Shown here in pieces: positions 33,758-41,288 of a DNA stretch of 64,000 bases. Source of the stretch: Chryseobacterium jejuense. GTDB taxonomy: Bacteria > Bacteroidota > Bacteroidia > Flavobacteriales > Weeksellaceae. A model generated the notes under the pieces. That model was not told where the DNA came from and ran no database searches. It saw only the letters and a program-made list of their open reading frames with translations. A program made the position numbers and the translations under genes. How positions within the stretch are numbered: the first letter of the stretch is position 1; each line of letters starts with the position of its first letter. The stretch lies in assembly GCF_900100075.1 (NCBI RefSeq), contig NZ_FNEG01000001.1, positions 62,001 to 126,000 on the forward strand, in the 5' to 3' direction.

Positions 33758-34482
33758 TGATAGTTCTGGGAAGCACATCTGAAGTGGCACAGGCTTTTGT
33801 GGAAAAAGCACTTCAGGAAGGAGAAAAGTTTGAAAAAATCTATCTTTTTACCTCAAATAAAGAAACTACAGAAAGGTTTGCAAGACATATTGATGTGAAA
33901 TTTCTGCAGCAGTCCGAAGTGATAGAGCTGGACCTGATGAAAGAAATTGATTACAACAAATTTGATTATATCAATTCAAATGTATTATTTTGTGCCGTAG
34001 GATATTTAGGAGAAGGAACAGAAGAAGGATTGTATGATAATAAAAATACAGAACGTATTATTAATATCAATTACTCTAAACTGATTCCGGTAATGAATTA
34101 TTTTGCCCATAAATTTGAAAGCAGAAGATCTGGAACAATTATCGGGCTTTCATCAGTGGCAGGAGATCGTGGAAGACAGAGTAATTTTATTTACGGAAGT
34201 GCAAAAGCTGCTTTTACAGCTTATCTGAGTGGACTCAGAAATTATCTTTTCAGTAAAAAAGTACATGTACTTACGGTAAAGCCGGGGTTTATGGCAACGA
34301 AAATGACAGAAGGTCTGCCTTTAAATCCTAAACTAACAGCAACTCCAAAGCAGGCAGCTGCTTGTATTTATAAAGCGTTCAAAAAACAAAAGGACGTAGC
34401 GTATGTTTTGCCGATTTGGAGTATTATGATGATGATCATCAGGAATATCCCTGAATTTATATTTAAAAAGTTAAAGCTTTAA
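33757..34482 (+). CDS. short-chain dehydrogenase, DprE2-like
   Basis: A 241-residue SDR that by family would reduce the 2-keto intermediate to the arabinose form. The nucleotide-binding start is MIVLGSTSEVAQAF, the catalytic Ser is in GLSSVAGDRGR (about 130-140) and the Tyr-Lys pair is YGSAK (about 147-151). It begins on the last base of the DprE1-like stop codon (TAATG). The hydrophobic C-terminus (IWSIMMMIIRNIPEFIF) may associate with the membrane, as in DprE2. Confidence 0.83.
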   Translation: MIVLGSTSEVAQAFVEKALQEGEKFEKIYLFTSNKETTERFARHIDVKFLQQSEVIELDLMKEIDYNKFDYINSNVLFCAVGYLGEGTEEGLYDNKNTERIININYSKLIPVMNYFAHKFESRRSGTIIGLSSVAGDRGRQSNFIYGSAKAAFTAYLSGLRNYLFSKKVHVLTVKPGFMATKMTEGLPLNPKLTATPKQAAACIYKAFKKQKDVAYVLPIWSIMMMIIRNIPEFIFKKLKL

Positions 34483-34486
34483 AAAA

Positions 34487-35074
34487 ATGAAAAAGTTGTA
34501 TTGTTTTGATTTTGACGGAACCCTGACGTATAAAGATACCATGTTTATGTATCTTAAATTCTACGATTCTACAAAATATAGAATACAATTTTTAAAACAT
34601 GTCCCGCTTTTCATTCTGTTGAAACTTAAATTAGCAGAAACCGAAAAAGTGAAGAAAAGCTTTATCGGATCTATCCTAAAAGGGCAGACTCAGGAGAAAA
34701 TAGAACTAAAATCCAAGCAGTTCTTTGAATTACATTACCCTAAAATTGTAAGAGATAATGCGCTGGATTTTATTCAAAATATCGATAGGAATAATACACA
34801 GAGTTTATTGGTAACCGCCTCTTTGGATATCTGGGTGAAACCTTTTGCCGAGGTATTGAAAATGCAGCTCGTTTCTACGCGGGCAGAGTTCAAGAACGGT
34901 GTTTTCACGGGAAATTTCATTGGAAAAAACTGCAATGGTAAAGAAAAACTGGTTCGAATAAAGGAAGAAATCCACGATTCCAAGTATGATAAAATTATTG
35001 CATTTGGTGATACTTCCGGGGATAAGCCAATGTTGAAATGGGCAAATGAGGGACATTACCAATTTTTTCACTAA
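34487..35074 (+). CDS. HAD-superfamily phosphatase (HAD-IB)
   Basis: A 195-residue phosphatase of HAD subfamily IB. Motif I is FDFDGTLTYKD at residues 5-15, the middle contains SLLVTASLDIWVKPF (motif II), and motif IV is FGDTSGDKPMLKWA near 174-187. Its position, 4 nt after the SDR gene, suggests it removes the 5-phosphate of polyprenyl-phosphoryl-ribose phosphate; mycobacteria use an unrelated PAP2 enzyme at this step. That substrate is inference. Confidence 0.82.
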   Translation: MKKLYCFDFDGTLTYKDTMFMYLKFYDSTKYRIQFLKHVPLFILLKLKLAETEKVKKSFIGSILKGQTQEKIELKSKQFFELHYPKIVRDNALDFIQNIDRNNTQSLLVTASLDIWVKPFAEVLKMQLVSTRAEFKNGVFTGNFIGKNCNGKEKLVRIKEEIHDSKYDKIIAFGDTSGDKPMLKWANEGHYQFFH

Positions 35075-35098
35075 TTTTGGGTGATAAAAGTGTAAAAA

Positions 35099-35572
35099 AT
35101 GAAAAGTCTGTTAATTGCATGTACAGCCATCCTGATGAGCTGTGCAAGTACAACAACATCTCAACAAAAATCGTCTGATATGCAGCAGAAAGCAGAACTT
35201 CTTGTGACCCAATCTCAGGGGGGTGCAGAACAACCTGGTTTTAGAATTATTAAGGACGAGAAAGAATATCTGGCCCTTGGAAAAAGTGGTTTTCAACTTG
35301 TAGAAGAAGGAAAAGAGGCTGGATCTAATTATCCGAAATTTCCAAAAGATAAGAAAGTTGTTGTATACAATTTGGGGAGCTTCAGATCAGGTAGCCATAG
35401 CATCAATGAGATTAAAGGAGTATCTGTAAAGAATAATATCCTGTATGTAGAAGTTCCGGCTGGAGAACCTTCCGGTGGAATGGAAATCCAGGTGCTTTCT
35501 AACCCTTGGTTCGTTTTTGCTGTTCCTGCAAATTACCAGTTTACCTCTGTAGAATTAAAATATTCAAAATAA
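35099..35572 (+). CDS. PrcB-like lipoprotein
   Basis: A 157-residue lipoprotein: MKSLLIACTAILMSCAS, lipobox around LMSC at residues 12-15. The mature part (from about 45) has PGFRIIKDEKEYLAL, FPKDKKVVVYNLG and FRSGSHSINEIKGV, which resembles the PrcB C-terminal domain family (protease complex subunit). It is 24 nt downstream of the HAD gene and 2 nt upstream of the cysteine desulfurase gene, so it may be part of a longer transcript. No protease partner is nearby, so the PrcB role is only a family name. Confidence 0.68.
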   Translation: MKSLLIACTAILMSCASTTTSQQKSSDMQQKAELLVTQSQGGAEQPGFRIIKDEKEYLALGKSGFQLVEEGKEAGSNYPKFPKDKKVVVYNLGSFRSGSHSINEIKGVSVKNNILYVEVPAGEPSGGMEIQVLSNPWFVFAVPANYQFTSVELKYSK

Positions 35573-35574
35573 TA

Positions 35575-36750
35575 ATGGATAAAATATATTTAGATAATGC
35601 CGCAACCACTCCGCTTGCAGAAGAAGTTATAGATGCAATGGTTGGTACGATGAAGATGAACTTCGGAAACCCGTCTTCAACTCATAGCTTTGGACAGGAA
35701 GCCAAAATCCTTATTGAAAATGTAAGAAGACAGGTTGCAGACTATCTTCATGTAACTCCTGCTGAGATCATTTTCACTTCTTGTGGAACAGAATCCAATA
35801 ATATGATTATCAAATCCTCGGTGGAACACCTTGGAGTAGAAAGAATCATCAGCTCACCTTTGGAACATAAATGTGTTTCTGAAAGTATCCTTGATATGAA
35901 GGCGAGAAAAGGAGTAGAAGTAAATTATATCCGTCCTAACGAAAAAGGAGATATTGACCTTAATAAATTAGAAGAGCTGCTAAAAGCATCAGATAAAAAG
36001 ACTTTGGTAAGTTTAATGCATGCCAATAACGAAATAGGAAATATCGTTGATATTAAAAAAATTGCAGCATTATGTAAAGCGAATAATGCTCTTTACCATT
36101 CTGATACAGTGAAGACGATGGCTCACATGGAGTTTGATTTTTCAGATATTCTTGTAGATTTTGCTTCTTGCAGTGCTCATAAATTCCACGGTCCAAAAGG
36201 AGTAGGTTTTGCTTTTATTAGAAAAGCTACTGGTTTGAAAGGAATTATTACTGGTGGGCCTCAGGAAAGAAGTCTGAGAGCAGGAACTGAGAACGTTTGT
36301 GGTATCGTAGGATTGGGTAAAGCGTTGGAGCTTTGCATCAACAATATGGAGGCTTATGCTGGTCATATCAGAGAAATTAAAAAATACGCTATCGAAAAAT
36401 TATCTGCAGAGGTTCCCAATATTAAATTCAATGGACGAAGCGGGGAGATGGAAAATAGTGTTGATAGTGTTTTAAGCGCATTACTTCCATACAAAAATCC
36501 CTTGATCGGGTTGCAGCTGGATATGAAAGGTATTGCAATTTCTCAGGGAAGCGCATGTTCTTCCGGAGCATCTAAACCATCAATGGTTATGATGATGGTG
36601 CTTTCAGAGGACGAAATGGATCATTGTACACCATTACGTATCTCTTTTAGTCACTTAACTACAAAAGCTGAGATAGATGCATTGGTTAATGCCTTAAAAG
36701 AGATTTCAAAGGACTATGCTATAGAAAAAACTAATGTTGAGCATAGATAG
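35575..36750 (+). CDS. cysteine desulfurase (IscS/NifS-like)
   Basis: A 391-residue PLP enzyme that takes sulfur from cysteine for Fe-S clusters or thiolation. The start is MDKIYLDNAATTPLAEEV. The PLP lysine is in SCSAHKFHGPKGVGF (about 200-214), the substrate-binding GTENVCGIVG follows, and the catalytic Cys is in GSACSSGASKP (about 325-335). The frame opens 69 nt earlier inside the preceding gene (MVRFCCSC), but only the ATG at 35575 gives the normal N-terminus. Confidence 0.92.
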   Translation: MDKIYLDNAATTPLAEEVIDAMVGTMKMNFGNPSSTHSFGQEAKILIENVRRQVADYLHVTPAEIIFTSCGTESNNMIIKSSVEHLGVERIISSPLEHKCVSESILDMKARKGVEVNYIRPNEKGDIDLNKLEELLKASDKKTLVSLMHANNEIGNIVDIKKIAALCKANNALYHSDTVKTMAHMEFDFSDILVDFASCSAHKFHGPKGVGFAFIRKATGLKGIITGGPQERSLRAGTENVCGIVGLGKALELCINNMEAYAGHIREIKKYAIEKLSAEVPNIKFNGRSGEMENSVDSVLSALLPYKNPLIGLQLDMKGIAISQGSACSSGASKPSMVMMMVLSEDEMDHCTPLRISFSHLTTKAEIDALVNALKEISKDYAIEKTNVEHR

Positions 36751-36769
36751 TCTTATGATGTAAAAGTCG

Positions 36770-36777
36770 TAATTTTG
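36770..36777 (+). promoter_or_regulatory. -7 promoter element (TAATTTTG) of trxA
   Basis: TAATTTTG fits the consensus 60 nt before the trxA ATG. No well-spaced -33 TTG was found. Confidence 0.5.
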
Positions 36778-36837
36778 AAGACTCAATAGAAGAATTGAAA
36801 ACAAGAAAATAATATTAATTAAAATAAAAGAAACAAA

Positions 36838-37155
36838 ATGGCTTTAGAAATTACAGACAGCTCATTCCAGGATACCGTTTTAAAATCAGACAAACCAGTT
36901 TTAGTTGACTTCTGGGCAGTATGGTGTGGACCTTGTAGAACATTAGGACCAATCATCGAAGAAGTGGCATCAGATTTTGAAGGAAAAGCAGTAGTAGGGA
37001 AAGTGGATGTAGACAACAACCAGGAAATTTCAATGCAATATGGTATTAGAAATATCCCTACAGTTCTTATTTTTAAGAACGGAGAAGTAGTAGATAAATT
37101 AGTAGGTGTAGCTCCAAAAGAGGTAATCGCTGAAAAATTAAGCGCTCACTTATAA
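36838..37155 (+). CDS. trxA: thioredoxin
   Basis: A 105-residue cytosolic redox protein. The active site WCGPCRTLGP is at about 29-38 (Cys-Gly-Pro-Cys), preceded by PVLVDFWAVW, and the cis-proline loop is RNIPTVLIFKNGE near 71-83. Length and motifs are those of a standard thioredoxin that reduces disulfides in ribonucleotide reductase, reductases and others. A perfect terminator follows. Confidence 0.96.
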   Translation: MALEITDSSFQDTVLKSDKPVLVDFWAVWCGPCRTLGPIIEEVASDFEGKAVVGKVDVDNNQEISMQYGIRNIPTVLIFKNGEVVDKLVGVAPKEVIAEKLSAHL

Positions 37156-37174
37156 AAAAATAAATTTGATAATG

Positions 37175-37207
37175 AATGCCTTCCGCGATTGGAAGGCATT
37201 TTTTTTG
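37175..37207 (+). terminator. terminator of trxA
   Basis: A 10-bp stem AATGCCTTCC / GGAAGGCATT (37175-37184 with 37191-37200), loop GCGATT, then Ts. Confidence 0.92.
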
Positions 37208-37215
37208 AAAATAAT

Positions 37216-37245
37216 TTGCAGGTAATAAAAAAAGGTGTAATTTTG
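37216..37245 (+). promoter_or_regulatory. promoter of the tRNA-Asp array
   Basis: TTG at 37216-37218, a 19-nt spacer, TAATTTTG at 37238-37245: an ideal match to the Bacteroidota consensus, 41 nt before the first tRNA. Confidence 0.82.
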
Positions 37246-37286
37246 CAACCACGAAAAAGAAACGACGTTCTTTCAAACAAAAACAT

Positions 37287-37360
37287 GATCCGGTAGTTCA
37301 GCTGGTTAGAATGCCGCCCTGTCACGGCGGAGGTCGCGGGTTCGAGTCCCGTCCGGATCG
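37287..37360 (+). tRNA. tRNA-Asp (GTC), copy 1 of 5
   Basis: A 74-nt cloverleaf: acceptor GATCCGG / CCGGATC with discriminator G, anticodon stem GCCGCC around loop CTGTCAC-type sequence (anticodon GTC), and T arm GCGGGTTCGAGTCCCGT. CCA is not encoded. The sequence is identical to the next four copies. Confidence 0.97.
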
Positions 37361-37393
37361 CATAAAGTTTTTCAATTACTTTTAAAAAAGATT

Positions 37394-37467
37394 GATCCGG
37401 TAGTTCAGCTGGTTAGAATGCCGCCCTGTCACGGCGGAGGTCGCGGGTTCGAGTCCCGTCCGGATCG
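37394..37467 (+). tRNA. tRNA-Asp (GTC), copy 2 of 5
   Basis: Identical to copy 1 over all 74 nt. The spacer to the preceding copy (33 nt) differs more from the rest than the later spacers do. Confidence 0.97.
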
Positions 37468-37500
37468 CAGAAGTTTTCTCAATTTCTTTTTAAAAAAATT

Positions 37501-37574
37501 GATCCGGTAGTTCAGCTGGTTAGAATGCCGCCCTGTCACGGCGGAGGTCGCGGGTTCGAGTCCCGTCCGGATCG
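37501..37574 (+). tRNA. tRNA-Asp (GTC), copy 3 of 5
   Basis: Identical to copy 1. The preceding spacer reads cagaagttttctcaatttct and a short A/T run; the same spacer recurs before copies 4 and 5. Confidence 0.97.
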
Positions 37575-37606
37575 CAGAAGTTTTCTCAATTTCTTTTTAA
37601 AAAATT

Positions 37607-37680
37607 GATCCGGTAGTTCAGCTGGTTAGAATGCCGCCCTGTCACGGCGGAGGTCGCGGGTTCGAGTCCCGTCCGGATCG
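37607..37680 (+). tRNA. tRNA-Asp (GTC), copy 4 of 5
   Basis: Identical to copy 1. The spacer differs from that of copy 3 by one base in the A run, typical of slippage. Confidence 0.97.
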
Positions 37681-37713
37681 CAGAAGTTTTCTCAATTTCT
37701 TTTTAAAAAAATT

Positions 37714-37787
37714 GATCCGGTAGTTCAGCTGGTTAGAATGCCGCCCTGTCACGGCGGAGGTCGCGGGTTCGAGTCCCGTCCGGATCG
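37714..37787 (+). tRNA. tRNA-Asp (GTC), copy 5 of 5
   Basis: Identical to copy 1. It is followed by a terminator, so the array forms one transcript of five tRNAs. Confidence 0.97.
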
Positions 37788-37790
37788 CAA

Positions 37791-37822
37791 AAAGTCTTCT
37801 AGAAATAGAAGACTTTTTTTAT
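37791..37822 (+). terminator. terminator of the tRNA array
   Basis: Stem AAAGTCTTCT / AGAAGACTTT (37791-37800 with 37807-37816) followed by Ts. Confidence 0.9.
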
Positions 37823-38284
37823 TTTAATGCCATCAAGGATTCTATTTCTATGGTAAATATTTGTTTTGTTATTGGATTTTTAATCATATAAAGAAAATTC
37901 TACAAATTTGTATAATTAATTCTATAAAATATTTTCAATTTGCTTTTTAATTTGTTTTATTTTTACAAATATTGCTTAGCCGTTAAAATGAAAATTCCGC
38001 AAAAGGGAATTTGAAAGCTTTTGTAAATTTGAGTTTTACTGGAGTTGAAATTCGGAACAAAATCCAACCAGCAGAATGTCGGGTCTGAACTTGTAGAGCT
38101 GGAAATATCATTATCTTTTTTATCACGAATACCTTCACGGAAATATCTTAAACAGCTGGATCTTACTCTATGCTAGCCTCAACAACTATATTAATCCCGA
38201 GGTAATTTTTTATTATGTAAATATTCAGCCCATACAATATGGACTGTTGAATCATAAAAACTAATAACAAAATCAAAAATTGAC
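37823..38284. other. 462-nt gene-free region before the amidohydrolase gene
   Basis: The first part (to about 37980) is very AT-rich. A -7-like TAAATTTG lies at 38024-38031, giving a leader of about 250 nt if used. Small inverted repeats are visible (AAATTCC with GGGAATTT near 37990-38012, CCATACAATATGG near 38230). No frame with coding character was seen. It could be a regulatory leader or a decayed gene. Confidence 0.5.
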
Positions 38285-40030
38285 ATGAAAAAGATTAAAT
38301 TTTTTCTGTTGAGTATTGCTCTTGCCGGTTTAATTTCCTGCAAGGACTCCTCAACTACGTACAAAGACATTACGGAAGCTAAGGGTAATGGAGTTATTTA
38401 TTTTGGTGGTGATATCCTTACGATGGTAGGGGATACTCCCAATTATGCTGATGCGGTATGGATTAAAGACGGGAAAATTGCTTACATCGGCAGCTTAGAA
38501 GAAGCAAAGAAACAGGGAAAGGGAGCAGAACTGGCTAATCTTGAGGGGAAAACTTTATTGCCAAGTTTCATTGATGCTCATAGTCATTACATCAATTCAT
38601 TGTCGGTGGCAAATCAGGCGAATGTTTCTCCTGCACCTATTGGTCCGGGGAAAGATGTAAAAAGTATTATTCAGACTATGAAGAAGTTTCAGGCGGATAA
38701 AAAAATTCCTGAAGGGGAAGATATTATTATCCAGGCTTATGGTTATGATGATACAATGATGCCTAATGACAGTCTTTTGAACAGGGATGATCTTGATGCT
38801 GCCTTCCCGCATAATCCGGTAATTGTCGGGCATATTTCAATGCATGGAGCAGTGCTGAATTCTATGGCCCTTAAAAAGTTTAACATCACAGATAAAACGG
38901 TTACACCTCCAGGTGGAGTAATTGTACGTAAACCTGGTACCAATGAGCCTTATGGCTTAATTATGGAAACAGCCTATCTTCCGATTTTTGATAATTTACC
39001 TAAACCTACTAAGGAGCAGGAGATCGAATGGTCAAAAATAGGTCAGATGATGTATGCGGAAGCAGGGATCACAACAGCTCATGACGGAGCAACAAAAATA
39101 AGCGATCTGGATGTGATGAAAAGAGCGAACAAAGCGAATGTCAATATGATTGATGTTATAGCATTTCCGTTTATTACAGATCTGGATACTATTTTAGCAA
39201 AGTACCCTCAAAAAGATTGGTTAAAATATGATAATCATTTTAAAATAGGAGGGGTGAAAATTACTATAGACGGATCTCCTCAAGGGAAAACGGCTTATTT
39301 TACAACTCCTTATCTTCACGGAGGGCCTAATGGTGAAACAAAATGGACAGGCGAGCTAACTTTCCCACAATCGGACATTAATAATATGGTTAAAAGGGTG
39401 TATGCAATGAATGTTCCGCTTAACCTCCATGCCAATGGTGACGGTGCTATTGATGCATTCCTGCAGGCGCATAAGGAAGCGGCTAAGGATGATCTTACTA
39501 AAGATCGACATGTTACGATGATTCATTCCCAATTTGTGAGAAAAGATCAACTTGAGGAATATCCTAAGTTTAAAATTCTCCCGTCATTTTACACCTTGCA
39601 CACCTATTATTTTGCAGATGCTCATATCAATAATAGAGGGCAGACACAGGCTGATTATATGAGCCCGATGAAAGATGCGATAGGATTGGGACTGAAGCCA
39701 ACCAATCATACAGATTTTGTTGTTTTGCCATTAGATCAGATGATGGTGCTTTGGTCATCAGTGAATAGAATTTCCCGTAATAATAAGCCTATAGGTCCGG
39801 ACCAGCGTGTTACTCCTTATCAGGGACTTCAGGCAATAACGATACATCCGGCTATTCAGTATATGGAACAGGCTGCGAAAGGAACTTTGGAGAAAAATAA
39901 GCTTGCGGATCTGGTCATTCTGGATAAGAATCCTTTGAAAGAAGATAAGATGAAAATTAAAGATATCAAAGTACTTCAAACCATTAAAGAAGGAAAAGTG
40001 ATTTACTGCAAAGAATGTAATAAATCTTAA
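38285..40030 (+). CDS. amidohydrolase lipoprotein, YtcJ-like
   Basis: A 581-residue lipoprotein with lipobox LISC (Cys at residue 19), so it is exported and membrane-anchored. It belongs to the amidohydrolase superfamily (Amidohydro_3, YtcJ-like): FIDAHSHYINS (about 94-104) is the first metal motif, then NLHANGDGAID (about 380-390), MIHSQFV and LKPTNHTDFVV, ending in the small beta domain (KNKLADLVILDKNP). Such proteins hydrolyse amide or amidine bonds with zinc; the substrate is unknown. It has an unusually long upstream region and is separated from the PI-PLC gene by a shared terminator. Confidence 0.87.
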   Translation: MKKIKFFLLSIALAGLISCKDSSTTYKDITEAKGNGVIYFGGDILTMVGDTPNYADAVWIKDGKIAYIGSLEEAKKQGKGAELANLEGKTLLPSFIDAHSHYINSLSVANQANVSPAPIGPGKDVKSIIQTMKKFQADKKIPEGEDIIIQAYGYDDTMMPNDSLLNRDDLDAAFPHNPVIVGHISMHGAVLNSMALKKFNITDKTVTPPGGVIVRKPGTNEPYGLIMETAYLPIFDNLPKPTKEQEIEWSKIGQMMYAEAGITTAHDGATKISDLDVMKRANKANVNMIDVIAFPFITDLDTILAKYPQKDWLKYDNHFKIGGVKITIDGSPQGKTAYFTTPYLHGGPNGETKWTGELTFPQSDINNMVKRVYAMNVPLNLHANGDGAIDAFLQAHKEAAKDDLTKDRHVTMIHSQFVRKDQLEEYPKFKILPSFYTLHTYYFADAHINNRGQTQADYMSPMKDAIGLGLKPTNHTDFVVLPLDQMMVLWSSVNRISRNNKPIGPDQRVTPYQGLQAITIHPAIQYMEQAAKGTLEKNKLADLVILDKNPLKEDKMKIKDIKVLQTIKEGKVIYCKECNKS

Positions 40031-40049
40031 TGATAAAATGATAAACTAT

Positions 40050-40084
40050 AAACTCCCGGCTCTGTTTCCAGAATCGGGAGTTTT
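40050..40084. terminator. bidirectional terminator between the amidohydrolase and PI-PLC-like genes
   Basis: A 9-bp stem AAACTCCCG / CGGGAGTTT (40050-40058 with 40075-40083) with a 16-nt loop lies between the convergent genes. The loop is longer than usual. Confidence 0.65.
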
Positions 40085-40087
40085 GAT

Positions 40088-41269
40088 TTATTGACATGAA
40101 GTATTGACAGGATTATTAAAATAGTCTTTCCTTTGAGGCGGCTGTACAAAGTAAGGAGTACCATACGTATTTCCCGGGCGGAAAAAATCAGTGGAAACAA
40201 CCTGGGCACCGCTGCTGAAAGCTGCTTTGGAACGGGTAAAATCATTAACCTTGGCCTCATAGGTTTCAATATCCGATCTTGTTCTTACCATATAGCCCTC
40301 TTTTACCAGATCCTGGATCTCTTTTTGTCTTATAATGGCATTATCCCTTAATATGAATCCTGCAAAGGAATCCTCGGGCTCACTGTTCAGAAACATCACT
40401 CTTTCTTTTAGAGAATTATTGATAAGATAAGGATTGTTTTTAGAAGATAGAGTTCCTGCACCTCCGGGTAACAGCATAAAAATAAATTTCCCTTTGCTCT
40501 CATTCAGTGTTGGCCAATTGTTATGGGTAACAGCTTCTTTTAATGTGATGTATTTTCCCTGAACTTCTTTTGGAGTAATGATCTTATCTTTTCCAAGATA
40601 TTTTACAATTTCAGCATCCAGATCATCATAAGCCTTTTTATCAAATGCTAAGACCTTTGTGCTATTTTCAAGAATAGGAAATCCAGAGTCTTTAGCTTCG
40701 ATCATCATAAAAACAGGAGTGTGCCCAGGATGTTCATCTGACCATGTTTTAAGGCTTGTAAGTGCATCTTTCAAAGTAGGATAGTGGGTTCTGAAATCAA
40801 TATCAGCCATATGCAATACTTTAAATCCGGGTTGATCTAGTCCTTTCGTTTTAAAAGGAGCTAAATCTGTTACGCCTTTTGTTTTTAAAACTTCATAAGA
40901 GGCAGGATGGCTGAATCTGTTGCCTTCCGGATCATAATAAACATCTATTTCCAACCCACGGAGATTGGCATTAAGCTGTTCTGTGAAATCAGGGTGGTTA
41001 TAGTTTAATCCTTCTTTTAAATCCATTCCGTTAGGGTGATACTCTTTGAATTTGGCTTTCTGCTCTTCAGACATCATGCTGTCATACTTTTGCATCATTC
41101 CTTTAATGATTGGAGTAACCATATCCAGAACTTTGGGATCTACCGGCTGAGCGTATGAATTATGTGTTCCTACAATCTGCAGTTGATTGATCTTTGGGTT
41201 CTGACATTGGTTTTGTGCCTGTACTAATGCTGTCATACAAAATGCAGCTCCGTATATATACTTTTTCAT
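40088..41269 (-). CDS. secreted PI-PLC C1-like phosphodiesterase
   Basis: A 393-residue exported protein (signal peptide to about AQAQ, residue 19). It resembles the calcium-dependent phosphoinositide phospholipase C family: QIVGTHNSYAQ with the catalytic-type H36, then LEIDVYYDPEGN and VLHMADIDFRTHYPTLKDAL with a second His and acidic metal ligands, and MMIEAKDSG. The C-terminal QVVSTDFFRPGN matches the family end. It would cleave phosphoinositide-like headgroups. It follows the TonB receptor gene by 19 nt and is surely cotranscribed with it, indicating that the released product or the substrate is imported. Confidence 0.85.
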   Translation of the reverse strand: MKKYIYGAAFCMTALVQAQNQCQNPKINQLQIVGTHNSYAQPVDPKVLDMVTPIIKGMMQKYDSMMSEEQKAKFKEYHPNGMDLKEGLNYNHPDFTEQLNANLRGLEIDVYYDPEGNRFSHPASYEVLKTKGVTDLAPFKTKGLDQPGFKVLHMADIDFRTHYPTLKDALTSLKTWSDEHPGHTPVFMMIEAKDSGFPILENSTKVLAFDKKAYDDLDAEIVKYLGKDKIITPKEVQGKYITLKEAVTHNNWPTLNESKGKFIFMLLPGGAGTLSSKNNPYLINNSLKERVMFLNSEPEDSFAGFILRDNAIIRQKEIQDLVKEGYMVRTRSDIETYEAKVNDFTRSKAAFSSGAQVVSTDFFRPGNTYGTPYFVQPPQRKDYFNNPVNTSCQ

Positions 41270-41288
41270 TGATGAATAAAATGTTTGA

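Noticed and set aside
37287..37787. Regular ~107-nt repeats that could look like a CRISPR or satellite array
   Set aside because: The 74-nt unit folds as tRNA-Asp with anticodon GTC; the spacers are near-identical rather than unique, and no cas gene is present.
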